Shown: one piece after another, positions 1-8,270 of the stretch
Layout: each line of letters starts with the position of its first letter
Position numbering within the stretch: the first letter of the stretch is position 1
Assembly: GCF_900112195.1 (NCBI RefSeq)
Contig: NZ_FOKR01000018.1
Coordinates: 31,728 to 95,727, forward strand
Reading direction: 5' to 3'
From: Butyrivibrio sp. YAB3001
GTDB taxonomy: Bacteria; Bacillota; Clostridia; Lachnospirales; Lachnospiraceae
DNA length: 64,000 nt
Program-made: the position numbers and the translations under genes
The notes under the pieces: model-generated
Database searches by the model: none
What the model saw: the letters and a program-made list of their open reading frames with translations, nothing else
What the model was told of the DNA's origin: nothing

Positions 1-79
1 TTATCCAAACTCCGCGAATGGCTCGTATGCTTTAATATCTTTTATCAGAATATTTTCGCACACTTATTTTTTCTATCGT

Positions 80-841
80 TTATTCATTGCTAGCAGAAAT
101 ATATTTCTCAAATCCATGTTCATTAATTTCATCAACAAGTGAACCATCACCGGTGTGAACTATATTCCCCTTAACAAGTACATGTGTATAGTCTACATGT
201 AAGGATTCAAGAATCTTAGTACTGTGTGTGATTATTAAAAGAGCTCCGTCTTTCTTTTTCTGATATTCTTCAACACCCTTCGAAACAGTTCTTACAGCGT
301 CTACATCAAGTCCTGAATCAGTCTCATCCAAAATAGCAAACTTAGGATTTAACATAAGAAGCTGAAGAATCTCAGCCTTCTTTTTCTCACCACCAGAAAA
401 TCCTACATTAAGATCTCTGTCTGCATAGGATTCATCCATTGAAAGAATCTGCATTGCTGCCTTTAATGATTTCTGGAAGGCAAGAAGCTTAACAGGTGCT
501 CCTGTCTGAGCATGATATGCATTTCTTATAAAACTTCCAAGTGAGATTCCGGGAACTTCATAAGGATTCTGGAAAGATAAAAACATTCCCGCTTTAGCTC
601 TCTTGTCTGTGGAAAAATCTGTAATATCCTGGCCATCGAAAATAATATTTCCACCGGTTACCTGATAATGTGGATTTCCCATAAGTGTAAAACCAAGTGT
701 TGACTTACCTGCGCCGTTAGGTCCCATAAGTACATGTGTCTCTCCCGGCTTTATGTCTAAATTTATCTTATTAAGAATAGGTAATTCATTATCAATTGAA
801 ACCGATAAATCTTTAACCTGCAACAAAGACTGCTCTGACAT
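80..841 (-). CDS. sufC: Fe-S cluster assembly ATPase SufC
   Basis: This is the cytosolic ABC-type ATPase of the SUF iron-sulfur cluster assembly machine, which works with SufB and SufD scaffold proteins. The 253-residue protein has the usual SufC length. Visible motifs are Walker A GPNGAGKST (about residues 40-48), the signature FSGGEKKK and Walker B AILDETDSGLD. It has no membrane segments, as expected. On the minus strand it is the first gene of its unit, with a good promoter at 909-937; sufB would be expected next, beyond the window edge, but no convincing start for it lies in the 79 bases left. Assignment is secure from the diagnostic ETDSGLD and SGGEKKK motifs. Confidence 0.96.
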   Translation of the reverse strand: MSEQSLLQVKDLSVSIDNELPILNKINLDIKPGETHVLMGPNGAGKSTLGFTLMGNPHYQVTGGNIIFDGQDITDFSTDKRAKAGMFLSFQNPYEVPGISLGSFIRNAYHAQTGAPVKLLAFQKSLKAAMQILSMDESYADRDLNVGFSGGEKKKAEILQLLMLNPKFAILDETDSGLDVDAVRTVSKGVEEYQKKKDGALLIITHSTKILESLHVDYTHVLVKGNIVHTGDGSLVDEINEHGFEKYISASNE

Positions 842-908
842 AACAATAATTCCTTTCTATATATGTATATATCAATGTTTTTATTTCCCTACTAAGTTAA
901 TAGGAATT

Positions 909-937
909 ATATTAACATTGCCATTTTTTAAAGTCAA
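909..937 (-). promoter_or_regulatory. sigma-A type promoter of sufC
   Basis: On the minus strand a -35 TTGACT (932-937) and a -10 TAATAT (909-914) are separated by 17 bases, about 70 bases upstream of the sufC start. This is a near-consensus housekeeping promoter. No IscR-like or Fur-like palindrome was seen around it. Confidence 0.6.
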
Positions 938-970
938 ATGACAAACAAAAATAGTTTATCATAAAAAGAC

Positions 971-999
971 TTGACATACCATATAAAAGTGAGTAAAAT
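971..999 (+). promoter_or_regulatory. promoter of tRNA-Gly and possibly the metal-exporter operon
   Basis: TTGACA (971-976), a 17-base spacer and TAAAAT (994-999) lie 19 bases before the tRNA-Gly gene. No strong terminator separates the tRNA from the exporter gene downstream, so read-through into 1167-2541 is possible. Confidence 0.7.
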
Positions 1000-1018
1000 A
1001 CAATCTTGTCAGTAACAC

Positions 1019-1089
1019 GCGGGTGTAGTTCAATGGTAGAACACCAGCCTTCCAAGCTGGATACGTGGGTTCGATTCCCATCACCCGCT
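1019..1089 (+). tRNA. tRNA-Gly (anticodon TCC)
   Basis: A 71-base cloverleaf can be folded: acceptor stem GCGGGTG paired with CACCCGC, D arm, anticodon stem CCAGC/GCTGG (1044-1048 and 1056-1060) with anticodon TCC at 1051-1053, and a T arm with the GTTCGATTC loop. CCA is not encoded. A TTGACA/TAAAAT promoter lies just upstream. Confidence 0.97.
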
Positions 1090-1117
1090 TTTCTGATATT
1101 TTTTTTGCATTTTTTCT

Positions 1118-1144
1118 AAATGCAAATGAATTGCATTTGCATTT
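1118..1144. promoter_or_regulatory. perfect palindromic operator, Fur/Zur-like
   Basis: AAATGCAAATG (1118-1128) and its exact reverse complement CATTTGCATTT (1134-1144) are separated by AATTG. The 27-base element ends 22 bases before the start of the metal-exporter gene, whose downstream partner is a Fur-family repressor. The length and A/T-flanked inverted form fit Fur-superfamily operators, although the core is not the classical Fur, PerR or Zur box. Autoregulation of the operon is inferred. Confidence 0.6.
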
Positions 1145-1166
1145 AATACTTATTAAAGGAGGTACC

Positions 1167-2063
1167 ATGGAAATTATTTTTGATATTGTAATTGATGCTC
1201 TTATCGACTCACTCAAAATATTACCATTTTTGTTCATAACATACCTGATTATGGAATATCTTGAACACAAAACTCAGGATTTTACATCTTCAATAGTTGA
1301 AAAGACAGAGCATTTTGGTCCTTTATGGGGCGGTCTGATCGGTGTTTTCCCTCAATGTGGTTTTTCTGCGGCTGCTTCAAACCTATATGCAGGAAGAGTT
1401 ATCACATTAGGAACACTCATTGCCATCTTCCTTTCAACTTCAGATGAGATGGTCCCTTTATTTATTTCCGAACAGGTTCCAATCTCTACACTTATTCAGA
1501 TTCTTGCAATTAAAGCACTTATTGGAATCATCACAGGTTTTGCGATCGACCTTATCGTTCATGCTTATCACAAAGCTCATTCAAAGACTGCAAATGACCC
1601 TGTAAGGATTGAGGCATTATGTGAAAAAGAGCATTGTCATTGCGACGATGAAGAATCCTCCGGAGCTTTCGGAATCATTAAATCAGCTTTAGTTCACACA
1701 ATTCACATTTTTATATTTGTACTTGTTCTTACACTCTTTTTAAATGCGGCTATTACTATTGTAGGAGAAGATAATCTTTCTCGTTTGCTAAAGACAAGTC
1801 CTGTTATCAGTCATATACTTGCAGGTCTCATAGGGCTTATCCCCAATTGTGCCGCATCTGTAATAATTACAAAGCTTTATTTGGATCAGATGATCACTCT
1901 TGGAACAATGATGTCCGGACTTCTTGTCGGAGCCGGAATAGGACTGCTTGTATTATTCAGAGTTAATGATGATAAAAAAGAAAATGTAAACATTACTGTT
2001 TTGTTGTTTGTGATCGGAACTATTTCAGGTCTTTTGATGGATCTTCTGAATATTACAATTTGA
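1167..2063 (+). CDS. putative heavy-metal exporter, ArsP_2 (PF11449) type membrane protein
   Basis: This 298-residue polytopic membrane protein has two similar halves: a VFPQCGFSAAASNLYAGRVITLGT block in the first half (quoted parts only, about residues 58-81) and an IPNCAASVIITKLYLDQMITLG block in the second. A conserved Pro-x-Cys thus occurs twice, pointing to an internal duplication. The central soluble loop carries a Cys/His/acidic cluster CEKEHCHCDDEE, a plausible metal site. This fits the family annotated as a putative 10-TM heavy-metal exporter or putative manganese transporter; the substrate is not known. Start is ATG at 1167 behind AAAGGAGG. It sits 22 bases after a palindromic operator and 22 bases before a Fur-family regulator, so metal-dependent control is likely. 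Confidence 0.8.
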   Translation: MEIIFDIVIDALIDSLKILPFLFITYLIMEYLEHKTQDFTSSIVEKTEHFGPLWGGLIGVFPQCGFSAAASNLYAGRVITLGTLIAIFLSTSDEMVPLFISEQVPISTLIQILAIKALIGIITGFAIDLIVHAYHKAHSKTANDPVRIEALCEKEHCHCDDEESSGAFGIIKSALVHTIHIFIFVLVLTLFLNAAITIVGEDNLSRLLKTSPVISHILAGLIGLIPNCAASVIITKLYLDQMITLGTMMSGLLVGAGIGLLVLFRVNDDKKENVNITVLLFVIGTISGLLMDLLNITI

Positions 2064-2085
2064 TAGCTTAATGAGGAAAATTATC

Positions 2086-2541
2086 ATGAATCAAAAAATT
2101 CATCCCGAATCTTATGACGACATCATTGAAAGAAACTGGCCTGAAGGAATAAAGAAAACTCATCAGCGAATTGATATATTTAAAATTCTTTACAAAGAAG
2201 ATCTGCCCATTTCCGCAGCTGATATTTATGATACTCTGATAAAGGAACATCCTTCAGAAAAATATGCTTTTTCCACAATTTACAGAAATCTTATTGCCTT
2301 TGAAAAAGCAGGCGTGGTCACAAAGACAGTTTCATCAACCGAAGAAAATGCTCTTTATGAATTAAAAAGTGGAAAACACCGTCATTTTATTATTTGTCTT
2401 AAATGTCACAAAAGAATACCTATAAAGACATGTCCTTTGCATGACATTATGCATGATATAGAAGATACCGTTCCGGGTTTTGAAGTCACAGGTCATTCCC
2501 TGGAAATATATGGATATTGTAATGACTGTAAATCAGAATAA
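2086..2541 (+). CDS. Fur-family metal-dependent transcriptional regulator (Zur/Fur/PerR-like)
   Basis: The 151-residue protein has an N-terminal winged helix (KKTHQRIDIFKILYKEDLP, then FSTIYRNLIAFEKAGVV) and a C-terminal metal-binding dimerisation domain with two CxxC pairs, CLKC and CNDC, the structural zinc site, plus His residues in RHFIICLKCH and GHSLEIYGYC. ATG at 2086 is preferred over the ATG at 2071 because GAGGA lies 8 bases before it. It follows the metal exporter directly, and the only palindromic operator nearby is in front of that exporter, so it probably controls this operon. Which metal it senses cannot be read from the sequence; zinc is the most likely guess. Confidence 0.88.
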   Translation: MNQKIHPESYDDIIERNWPEGIKKTHQRIDIFKILYKEDLPISAADIYDTLIKEHPSEKYAFSTIYRNLIAFEKAGVVTKTVSSTEENALYELKSGKHRHFIICLKCHKRIPIKTCPLHDIMHDIEDTVPGFEVTGHSLEIYGYCNDCKSE

Positions 2542-2560
2542 TTATAGATATAACAGAAAA

Positions 2561-2593
2561 GCCACCGCACGCATCAGCGTGCGATGGCTTTAT
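2561..2593 (+). terminator. intrinsic terminator after the Fur-family gene
   Basis: A 12-bp GC-rich stem GCCACCGCACGC / GCGTGCGATGGC with a 4-base loop and one mismatch is followed by TTTATTT. It ends the exporter-regulator operon and may also serve the convergent lipoprotein gene. Confidence 0.8.
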
Positions 2594-2647
2594 TTATGTA
2601 CTGACTAAAGCAATTGATTATAAACTAATGTTAAAAATCTAATTGAA

Positions 2648-3028
2648 TTAGTTTTTAGAAGCTTCTGATGTAGCTTCTGTTGATGCTTCAGTTGTAGTCT
2701 CTGTAGACTCTTCTGTTGTAGCTTCTGTAGCCTTCTCATCTGAAGAAGCCTCTGTAGCTGCCTCTTCTTTTGTTGTAGCTTCTGTTGAAGCCTCTGCTGA
2801 TTCCTCAGTTGTTGCTTCTGTAGCTTCTTCAGCTGCTTCTTCTGTTGTAGCTTCTGTAGCAACTTCTTCTGAAGATGCTTCAGCTGCTGTCTCTTCTGTT
2901 GATGTCTCAACAGTTGCTTCTACTGATGTCTCCTCTGCAGGTGTCTCTACTGCTGCTTCACCGCATCCAGCAAGAACTGCTACTGAAAGTGTTAAAGCTG
3001 AAAGTAATGTTACGATATTCTTCTTCAT
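2648..3028 (-). CDS. low-complexity Thr/Glu/Ala-rich lipoprotein
   Basis: The 126-residue product starts with a lipoprotein signal peptide (MKKNIVTLLSALTLSVAVLAGC, cut by signal peptidase II before Cys in LAGC). The rest is almost entirely Ala, Thr, Glu and Ser in imperfect repeats of the form (A/S)TEATTEE. It has no recognisable domain and would be acidic and disordered, perhaps a spacer anchored on the outer face of the membrane. Start at 3028 is set by AGGAG upstream and the basic n-region; an upstream in-frame ATG at 3076 has no ribosome binding site. The repeated codons make the length prone to variation by slippage. Function unknown. Confidence 0.72.
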   Translation of the reverse strand: MKKNIVTLLSALTLSVAVLAGCGEAAVETPAEETSVEATVETSTEETAAEASSEEVATEATTEEAAEEATEATTEESAEASTEATTKEEAATEASSDEKATEATTEESTETTTEASTEATSEASKN

Positions 3029-3206
3029 AATATATAATCTCCTCTTCTTACATATACTTTGCAATCCTGATTGCAAGCCAATTGCTTCAGTACGAATAAG
3101 ATTATATACTCCGAATTAGTCAATGTCACGAATAAAGTTGTGCATATTATCAGAACATTTTCTCTTTTTTTTGTCAGATTTTCACAAAAATTCTTTGTTT
3201 TTTATT

Positions 3207-3902
3207 CTATTCCGAAAAATATCCACCGTAACTCATAGTTGCAGAACCTGTTTCAGAGTCCATTCCAAACACTAATGAAACTCCATTTTCTGAAACGTCT
3301 TTAAGATTTTCAGCTAACACATTGTAGGATATATCATTAGAATCTTTTAAAACAAATTCCCATGTATCGCTGTCAGCATGGATCTGTATCTTCACTCCCA
3401 TAAGGGTATATCCCGCCTGCAATATTTCTCCATCACTCAGATAGTTATCTGAATATGTACCCGCAGTCACATCATGAAGCATAATGCTTGTAATATCTAC
3501 ACCCATCTTATTTACTACATATGCGTCAACTAAGATATTTTTTGCTTCCTCAGCATTCTTCTGAGACTCCTGCTTATAAGTTCCATCGAGTTTTGATTGT
3601 ACAACGCCATAGTCTGCGATAAGTTCTGTTATTGAAGGCAATACTTCATCAATCTTTTTGTTGCTCATATTTGTAAAGTCTATCGCCAAAATTTCTGAAT
3701 ACTTAACACCAAGGGCATCAAGCTCAGATCTTAACGAAGTATCAGCTATATCAAGATATCTTTCCTCTGCAGCTTCTCTAACGGTACTTAGTTTATTTCT
3801 TGCATCTTCAGCTTCGCTTAATTTTTCCTCAGATGGCTTACAGCCGGCAAGCATGGTTACCATGGTCAAAAGCAGCAATAGTACTAGTCTTTTCTTTTTC
3901 AT
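3207..3902 (-). CDS. predicted lipoprotein of unknown function
   Basis: The 231-residue protein begins with a lipoprotein signal (basic MKKKR, a Leu-rich stretch and the lipobox MLAGC). Residues 25-60 and 100-120 look helical, rich in Glu and Lys; the C-terminal half (TYSDNYLSDGE to GYFSE) looks beta-rich. I do not recognise a family. It lies between another lipoprotein and a DUF3810 membrane protein on the same strand, 42 bases downstream of the latter, so the two may be co-transcribed at the cell envelope. Confidence 0.75.
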   Translation of the reverse strand: MKKKRLVLLLLLTMVTMLAGCKPSEEKLSEAEDARNKLSTVREAAEERYLDIADTSLRSELDALGVKYSEILAIDFTNMSNKKIDEVLPSITELIADYGVVQSKLDGTYKQESQKNAEEAKNILVDAYVVNKMGVDITSIMLHDVTAGTYSDNYLSDGEILQAGYTLMGVKIQIHADSDTWEFVLKDSNDISYNVLAENLKDVSENGVSLVFGMDSETGSATMSYGGYFSE

Positions 3903-3944
3903 TTAGTCCTCCAATTTTTATTAAGTCTAGTCCTATTATAACCT

Positions 3945-5123
3945 TTAATCTGCATCTGCCAACAAACAATTGCTAAGATAATAGTAATCCATGATAAGTC
4001 CAACAACATGTGTATAACTTACTTTTCCAGAGGATACTCCATTTACTTTCAGGTTAGTGTCTATAAAAGCATCTGCTGCTTTTTTTACGACCTCAGTCTT
4101 AAGCACTGCCTTAGCTTCAACCTGCTTCCATCCATCCTGAGAAAGAAATTCATTATCATACCTTACTCTTTTTGAGATCTTTACGTGTGAATCGTATTCT
4201 TCTTTACTTACAGCCTTGTAGAAATCATTGTTTATATAATTTAGCACCCCAAGATATCCACTATACTGAAAAACAATGTCATCAGAGTTGATGCAGGCTA
4301 AAAAACCAAAAAAATTTGCTTCATCTTCATAAATATAACCATGAGTATGTGCAAGTTCATGGCACATGGTAAAAGGCTTGTTCATAAGATTCATAGTATC
4401 GTTATAATTTGCTTCCATTGAAAATGGGAAGTAATAGCCCTGCATGTACTGCTGGCACATAAAATCCGAAAAATAAAGTGCCTTGGGCGTCACATAATAT
4501 CCTCCAAGTCTGGGGTAATCATCTGAAAGTTTTGACATTGACTCAATTGCGGTAAGCTGCATGTTCCCATCAAACATTACATTACCGTTTTCATCATGTG
4601 GAACCTGTGCTGATAATTCATTGCATTTTTTTACAACATAATCTCTGAGATTCGCCAGCTCTTCCAATGTATAATCTTCTTTGGCATAAGTATTTATTAC
4701 ATGAAGTTTTGAACAGTGATATAACACAAAGCAATTGAGAGACATGACAACACAGGTTATTGCAAGGATTCTTGGTGTCAGAATATAAAGAACATCTGAT
4801 ATGGAAGAAAAAATTCTTTTCACAGAGAAAAAAACTTTCTTATGACTTCTTGCTGCCTTGTCATAAACTATAAATATTGTATGCACAACAATGAATAGAA
4901 TTGTAAATGTTAAATATATAGTAATAGCAACAAGCATAACTTCCCCCACTGAAAATGGGAATCTGCTTGTAATGCGTCCATATATACTTGTTATCACCGG
5001 AAAAATATGTGTGACATAGTAATCAGAAAAATCCTGACTAATCCATGAGATAAGATTAAAAATAATACATAAAAAGATTGTTATAATAACCCATAAAGAA
5101 TAAGCTTTCTTTCCTTTTACCAT
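3945..5123 (-). CDS. DUF3810 family membrane protein with HExxH motif
   Basis: The 392-residue protein has three predicted N-terminal membrane segments (about residues 10-30, 60-85 and 110-130) and an extracytoplasmic domain. The domain holds CHELAHTHGYIYEDEAN at about residues 252-268, an HExxH zinc-peptidase-like motif followed by a Glu (EDEANFFGF) as in gluzincin-type sites. This pattern is known from DUF3810 (PF12725), a family with no established substrate. Start ATG at 5123 has GGGAGGGG upstream. A protease role at the cell surface is inferred only from the motif. Confidence 0.8.
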   Translation of the reverse strand: MVKGKKAYSLWVIITIFLCIIFNLISWISQDFSDYYVTHIFPVITSIYGRITSRFPFSVGEVMLVAITIYLTFTILFIVVHTIFIVYDKAARSHKKVFFSVKRIFSSISDVLYILTPRILAITCVVMSLNCFVLYHCSKLHVINTYAKEDYTLEELANLRDYVVKKCNELSAQVPHDENGNVMFDGNMQLTAIESMSKLSDDYPRLGGYYVTPKALYFSDFMCQQYMQGYYFPFSMEANYNDTMNLMNKPFTMCHELAHTHGYIYEDEANFFGFLACINSDDIVFQYSGYLGVLNYINNDFYKAVSKEEYDSHVKISKRVRYDNEFLSQDGWKQVEAKAVLKTEVVKKAADAFIDTNLKVNGVSSGKVSYTHVVGLIMDYYYLSNCLLADAD

Positions 5124-5553
5124 AAAACCCCTCCCAAATATCCCCTCAAAATAATTTTACAATCCAAATATGAACGCATAATGTACAAAAACAAGAAAAT
5201 AATTCACAATTTATATACATTTTCAATGTATAATTCATTTTAAATTATATTTTCTTAGTGTAGTTTATCTGTTTATTATATTTAATTTCATCTTCATTTT
5301 GTACATTTATCACAACATTAAAATTATCCTGACCTGCTTGTTATTTAACAAATCAAATAGAATATGTACTTGTATGTATAAACAAAAAAAGATAAAGAAT
5401 ACTCTGTCATGTTTTTGGAACGTGCAATAACTAATATATAAAGAATTTGTTAAATCATGAATGTGTCCGTACACTAGTACACTCTTGTTTTTAAACGAAT
5501 ATGTTACAATAAACACATATAAATAATTAGATAATTATGGAAGGATCAATATT
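5124..5553. other. AT-rich intergenic region between divergent genes
   Basis: This 430-base gap separates the divergent DUF3810 and response-regulator genes and must hold both promoters. It is very AT-rich. A possible -10 TACAAT at 5505-5510 lies ahead of the response regulator, but its -35 is weak. I see no RNA gene, repeat or convincing ORF here. Confidence 0.5.
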
Positions 5554-6231
5554 ATGCGATTATTACTGGCTGATGACGAGGTAGAACTCGTTAATGCTCT
5601 TGTTGCAATACTTAAACATTCAAATTACTCCGTAGATGCTGTTTACAACGGAAAAGATGCTTTGGATTACGCTCTTAGCGGCAATTATGACGGAATTATT
5701 CTTGACATCATGATGCCCGGTCTTGATGGAACCGAAGTTCTCAAGATGCTCCGTGATAAAGGAATTTCTACACCGGTACTATTCCTAACAGCCAAGACAG
5801 AAGTTGATGACAGGATAAAGGGACTTGACCTTGGAGCAGATGACTATATTCCAAAACCCTTTGATATGGGAGAACTTCTTGCAAGAATTCGCGCAATGCT
5901 CAGAAGAAAATCAGATTTTTCCCAGCCAAAACTAACCTGCGGAAATCTTACTCTTGACCGTTCAGGATATGAATTATCTACCCCTGATCACGACAATATC
6001 CGACTTTCAGGAAGAGAATTTCAGATGCTTGAAATGCTGATGACATCTCCCGGAAGAATTATTTCTGTCGATACTTTTATGGATCGTATATGGTCGGATG
6101 GTGAAGCAGATGTAAATGTTGTATGGGTTTACATCTCAAATTTAAGAAAAAAACTTACATCTCTGGAAGCTAGCTGTGAAATCAAGGCTTCCCGTGGACT
6201 TGGATATTCTATCAATGCAATTAAAGAATAA
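5554..6231 (+). CDS. OmpR-family response regulator
   Basis: The 225-residue protein has a receiver domain (residues 1-115) with the acidic pocket D7/D8, phospho-acceptor D51 in IILDIMMPG, Thr in FLTAKT and Lys in PKPFD. A C-terminal winged-helix DNA-binding domain follows (about 125-222, with SGREFQMLEMLM and a VWVYISNLRKKL recognition region). ATG at 5554 has GGA spacing typical of its neighbours. The gene for a histidine kinase follows 40 bases downstream, forming a standard two-component pair. Targets are unknown. Confidence 0.95.
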   Translation: MRLLLADDEVELVNALVAILKHSNYSVDAVYNGKDALDYALSGNYDGIILDIMMPGLDGTEVLKMLRDKGISTPVLFLTAKTEVDDRIKGLDLGADDYIPKPFDMGELLARIRAMLRRKSDFSQPKLTCGNLTLDRSGYELSTPDHDNIRLSGREFQMLEMLMTSPGRIISVDTFMDRIWSDGEADVNVVWVYISNLRKKLTSLEASCEIKASRGLGYSINAIKE

Positions 6232-6271
6232 TAACTTGTAAGGCAGATCATTTTTTTGCAGAGGTCTTTCT

Positions 6272-7618
6272 ATGGTAAAAAAGCTTAGGAAAAAATTTGT
6301 AATAACTGCAATGTTGTCTCTTTTAGTAATAATCATCGTAATGATCAGTGTCATAAATGCTGCAAATATTTTTAGCATGGTAAGCGATGCCGATAAAATT
6401 CTTTATACCCTGACTTCCAATAATGGTTTTTTTCCGGGACTTATAGCGCCAACTGATCCTAGAATCTTTAATAAAGATAACGACAACAATCAGGATTTAT
6501 CAGAGGTTCAGGCTCCACCTCCTATTTCTGATGATTTTATTAAACAGAAAATTTTTACTTTCGACAGACTAAATAACACCAGGTCTATGGAAATGCCCTA
6601 TCAGTCCAGATATTTCTTTGTCCGTTTTAATTCTGAAGGCATGATCACAGAGGAGAACCTGACACATATTGCCGCTGTCTCTCTCTCTGATGCAAGTACC
6701 ATTGCAACAGCTGTATTTAATGGGAAAAAGAATTCCGGTTTTTACCACTCATACAGATACAGTAAAAAAGAAACTGATAATGGCTCAATTCTGATTGTTT
6801 TTGTAGACCTCAGTTCCGCCCTGATAAGTGCTTTTAAACTTCTTCTTCAGACGCTTTTTATCGGTGCCGTTGCGCTTGTTGCCATGTTCATACTGGTTTA
6901 CCTGTTTTCAAGTCAGGCTGTTGCTCCTGTTGTTGAGTCACTTGAAAAGCAAAAGCAATTTATTACTGATGCAGGACATGAGCTTAAAACTCCTCTTGCA
7001 GTTATTTCTGCAAACATAGATGTTTTGGAACTTGAATCCGGTAAAAATGAATGGACAAGCAGCGTAAGAAATCAGATAAAACGCATGAACAGTCTTGTCA
7101 AAAACCTCCTGACTTTATCAAGAATGGATGAAGAGAGGATGCATGTGGTATTTAGCGACTTTGATCTTAGTAACACTGTAAGAGAAACTGCGATTTCTTT
7201 TCAGGCTATCGCTGAATCAAAAAATAAAAAATATACTTTTGATATTACTGATAATATTCATATTACCGGTGACAAAAACTCAATGAATCAGCTAACCTCA
7301 CTGCTTCTTGACAATGCCATGAAGTATTCAAGTGAAAACGGAGTCATTAGTTTATCACTCACAAAAGAAAAAAACATTGTGCTTGATATTTCAAATACCT
7401 GTGACAAAGTTCCCGAAGGAAATCTTGACAGATTATTTGACAGATTTTACCGGGCAGATTCATCGCGAAGCCGTGATACCGGCGGATATGGCATAGGTCT
7501 TTCTGTGGCAAGGGCGATAGCAATTTCCCATGGCGGAAATATCAAAGCAGTTAAAGATGGTGATAAAATTATCAGGTTTGTTGTCACATTGCCAATACAA
7601 GCGCCAAAGAAGAAATAA
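6272..7618 (+). CDS. sensor histidine kinase, partner of the preceding regulator
   Basis: The 448-residue membrane kinase has a first TM segment at about residues 10-32, an extracytoplasmic sensor region of about 150 residues, a second TM at about 190-215, then a HisKA box with the phospho-accepting H236 in DAGHELKTPLAV. The HATPase domain shows an N box (LLDNAMKYSS), a degenerate G1 region, the F box FDRFYRAD and the G2 box GGYGIGLSVA. No HAMP domain is evident; the second TM connects almost directly to the dimerisation helix. The G1 box reads DISNTCDKVP rather than DxGxG, a variant also seen in some active CiaH-like kinases. The signal is unknown. Confidence 0.93.
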   Translation: MVKKLRKKFVITAMLSLLVIIIVMISVINAANIFSMVSDADKILYTLTSNNGFFPGLIAPTDPRIFNKDNDNNQDLSEVQAPPPISDDFIKQKIFTFDRLNNTRSMEMPYQSRYFFVRFNSEGMITEENLTHIAAVSLSDASTIATAVFNGKKNSGFYHSYRYSKKETDNGSILIVFVDLSSALISAFKLLLQTLFIGAVALVAMFILVYLFSSQAVAPVVESLEKQKQFITDAGHELKTPLAVISANIDVLELESGKNEWTSSVRNQIKRMNSLVKNLLTLSRMDEERMHVVFSDFDLSNTVRETAISFQAIAESKNKKYTFDITDNIHITGDKNSMNQLTSLLLDNAMKYSSENGVISLSLTKEKNIVLDISNTCDKVPEGNLDRLFDRFYRADSSRSRDTGGYGIGLSVARAIAISHGGNIKAVKDGDKIIRFVVTLPIQAPKKK

Positions 7619-7718
7619 AAATACATGTTTTTTTCGTAAAAAAGGCTGTTTTTAGTGGTTATAACGTGATGTATATCGTATAATAGTTACATAAAATTCT
7701 TTTTTCCGGAGGATGCTT

Positions 7719-8204
7719 ATGTACAAAAAGGGCGATAAAGTTATCATCTTGGATTATAATGGAAAACCTTTGGTTCCACACGTTGTTGCGGAAATCGAAG
7801 ATGTTTACGGGCCGGACAGGGTAAGATTATTACTCCCGGACAATGCTTGCTGTCTTGAGTTCACCGACAGATTTGAACCAATTGATGAAGAGACCTACGA
7901 CAGCTATCTTCATTCTGTTCATGAAAGAGAAAAAGAAATACCCGTAGATTTGCAGATTGATATAAGAAAATTTGCGTCTAAACATCCGCGTCGCAGAATG
8001 GACGAAATTATCAAAAAATTTGACCTTGATAAGCGCTATTGTTCAATTCTAAACGCATATCTTGGGCGTGTACGGATGTATGGAAAAGAGAATATAAATG
8101 AAAGATTTCTTTATGAATACAATGAAGCATTGTACGGAATAATAGAAACCAGAACATTTTTCCATGATCTGGATCCATCAATAAAGATTCCTGATCTGAA
8201 TTGA
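7719..8204 (+). CDS. conserved-looking small protein of unknown function
   Basis: The 161-residue soluble protein starts at ATG 7719, 6 bases after GGAGG; an alternative start two codons upstream overlaps the ribosome binding site. Residues 1-55 (MYKKGDKVIILDYNGKPLV onward) look like a small beta-barrel of SH3/KOW type, and the remainder is helical with a basic patch KHPRRRMDEIIKK. No family was recognised. It follows the kinase gene by 100 bases, with a TATAAT at 7679-7684 but no good -35, so it may be transcribed separately. It converges with the next gene. Confidence 0.7.
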   Translation: MYKKGDKVIILDYNGKPLVPHVVAEIEDVYGPDRVRLLLPDNACCLEFTDRFEPIDEETYDSYLHSVHEREKEIPVDLQIDIRKFASKHPRRRMDEIIKKFDLDKRYCSILNAYLGRVRMYGKENINERFLYEYNEALYGIIETRTFFHDLDPSIKIPDLN

Positions 8205-8270
8205 TGTTGCACAACTTAGTTACTGGAGCGAGTGAACTTTAACCATTTTTGCAACAATGAATGTCTAATG

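Noticed and set aside
1..63. Possible 20-codon frame on the minus strand after sufC, stopping exactly at position 1
   Set aside because: GTG start directly after a stop, no ribosome site, and no similarity to the start of SufB; too short to support.
753..1270. Open frames over the sufC promoter and the tRNA-Gly gene
   Set aside because: They cross a tRNA gene and promoters or lie opposite real genes; no protein-like composition.
2605..2910. Long Gln/Lys/Leu-rich frame opposite the Thr/Glu-rich lipoprotein
   Set aside because: Produced by the repeated codons of the lipoprotein read in another frame; no start site.
5310..5516. 68-residue frame in the 5.1-5.5 kb gap
   Set aside because: No ribosome site, overlaps the likely response-regulator promoter, aromatic and Leu-rich composition typical of random AT-rich DNA.
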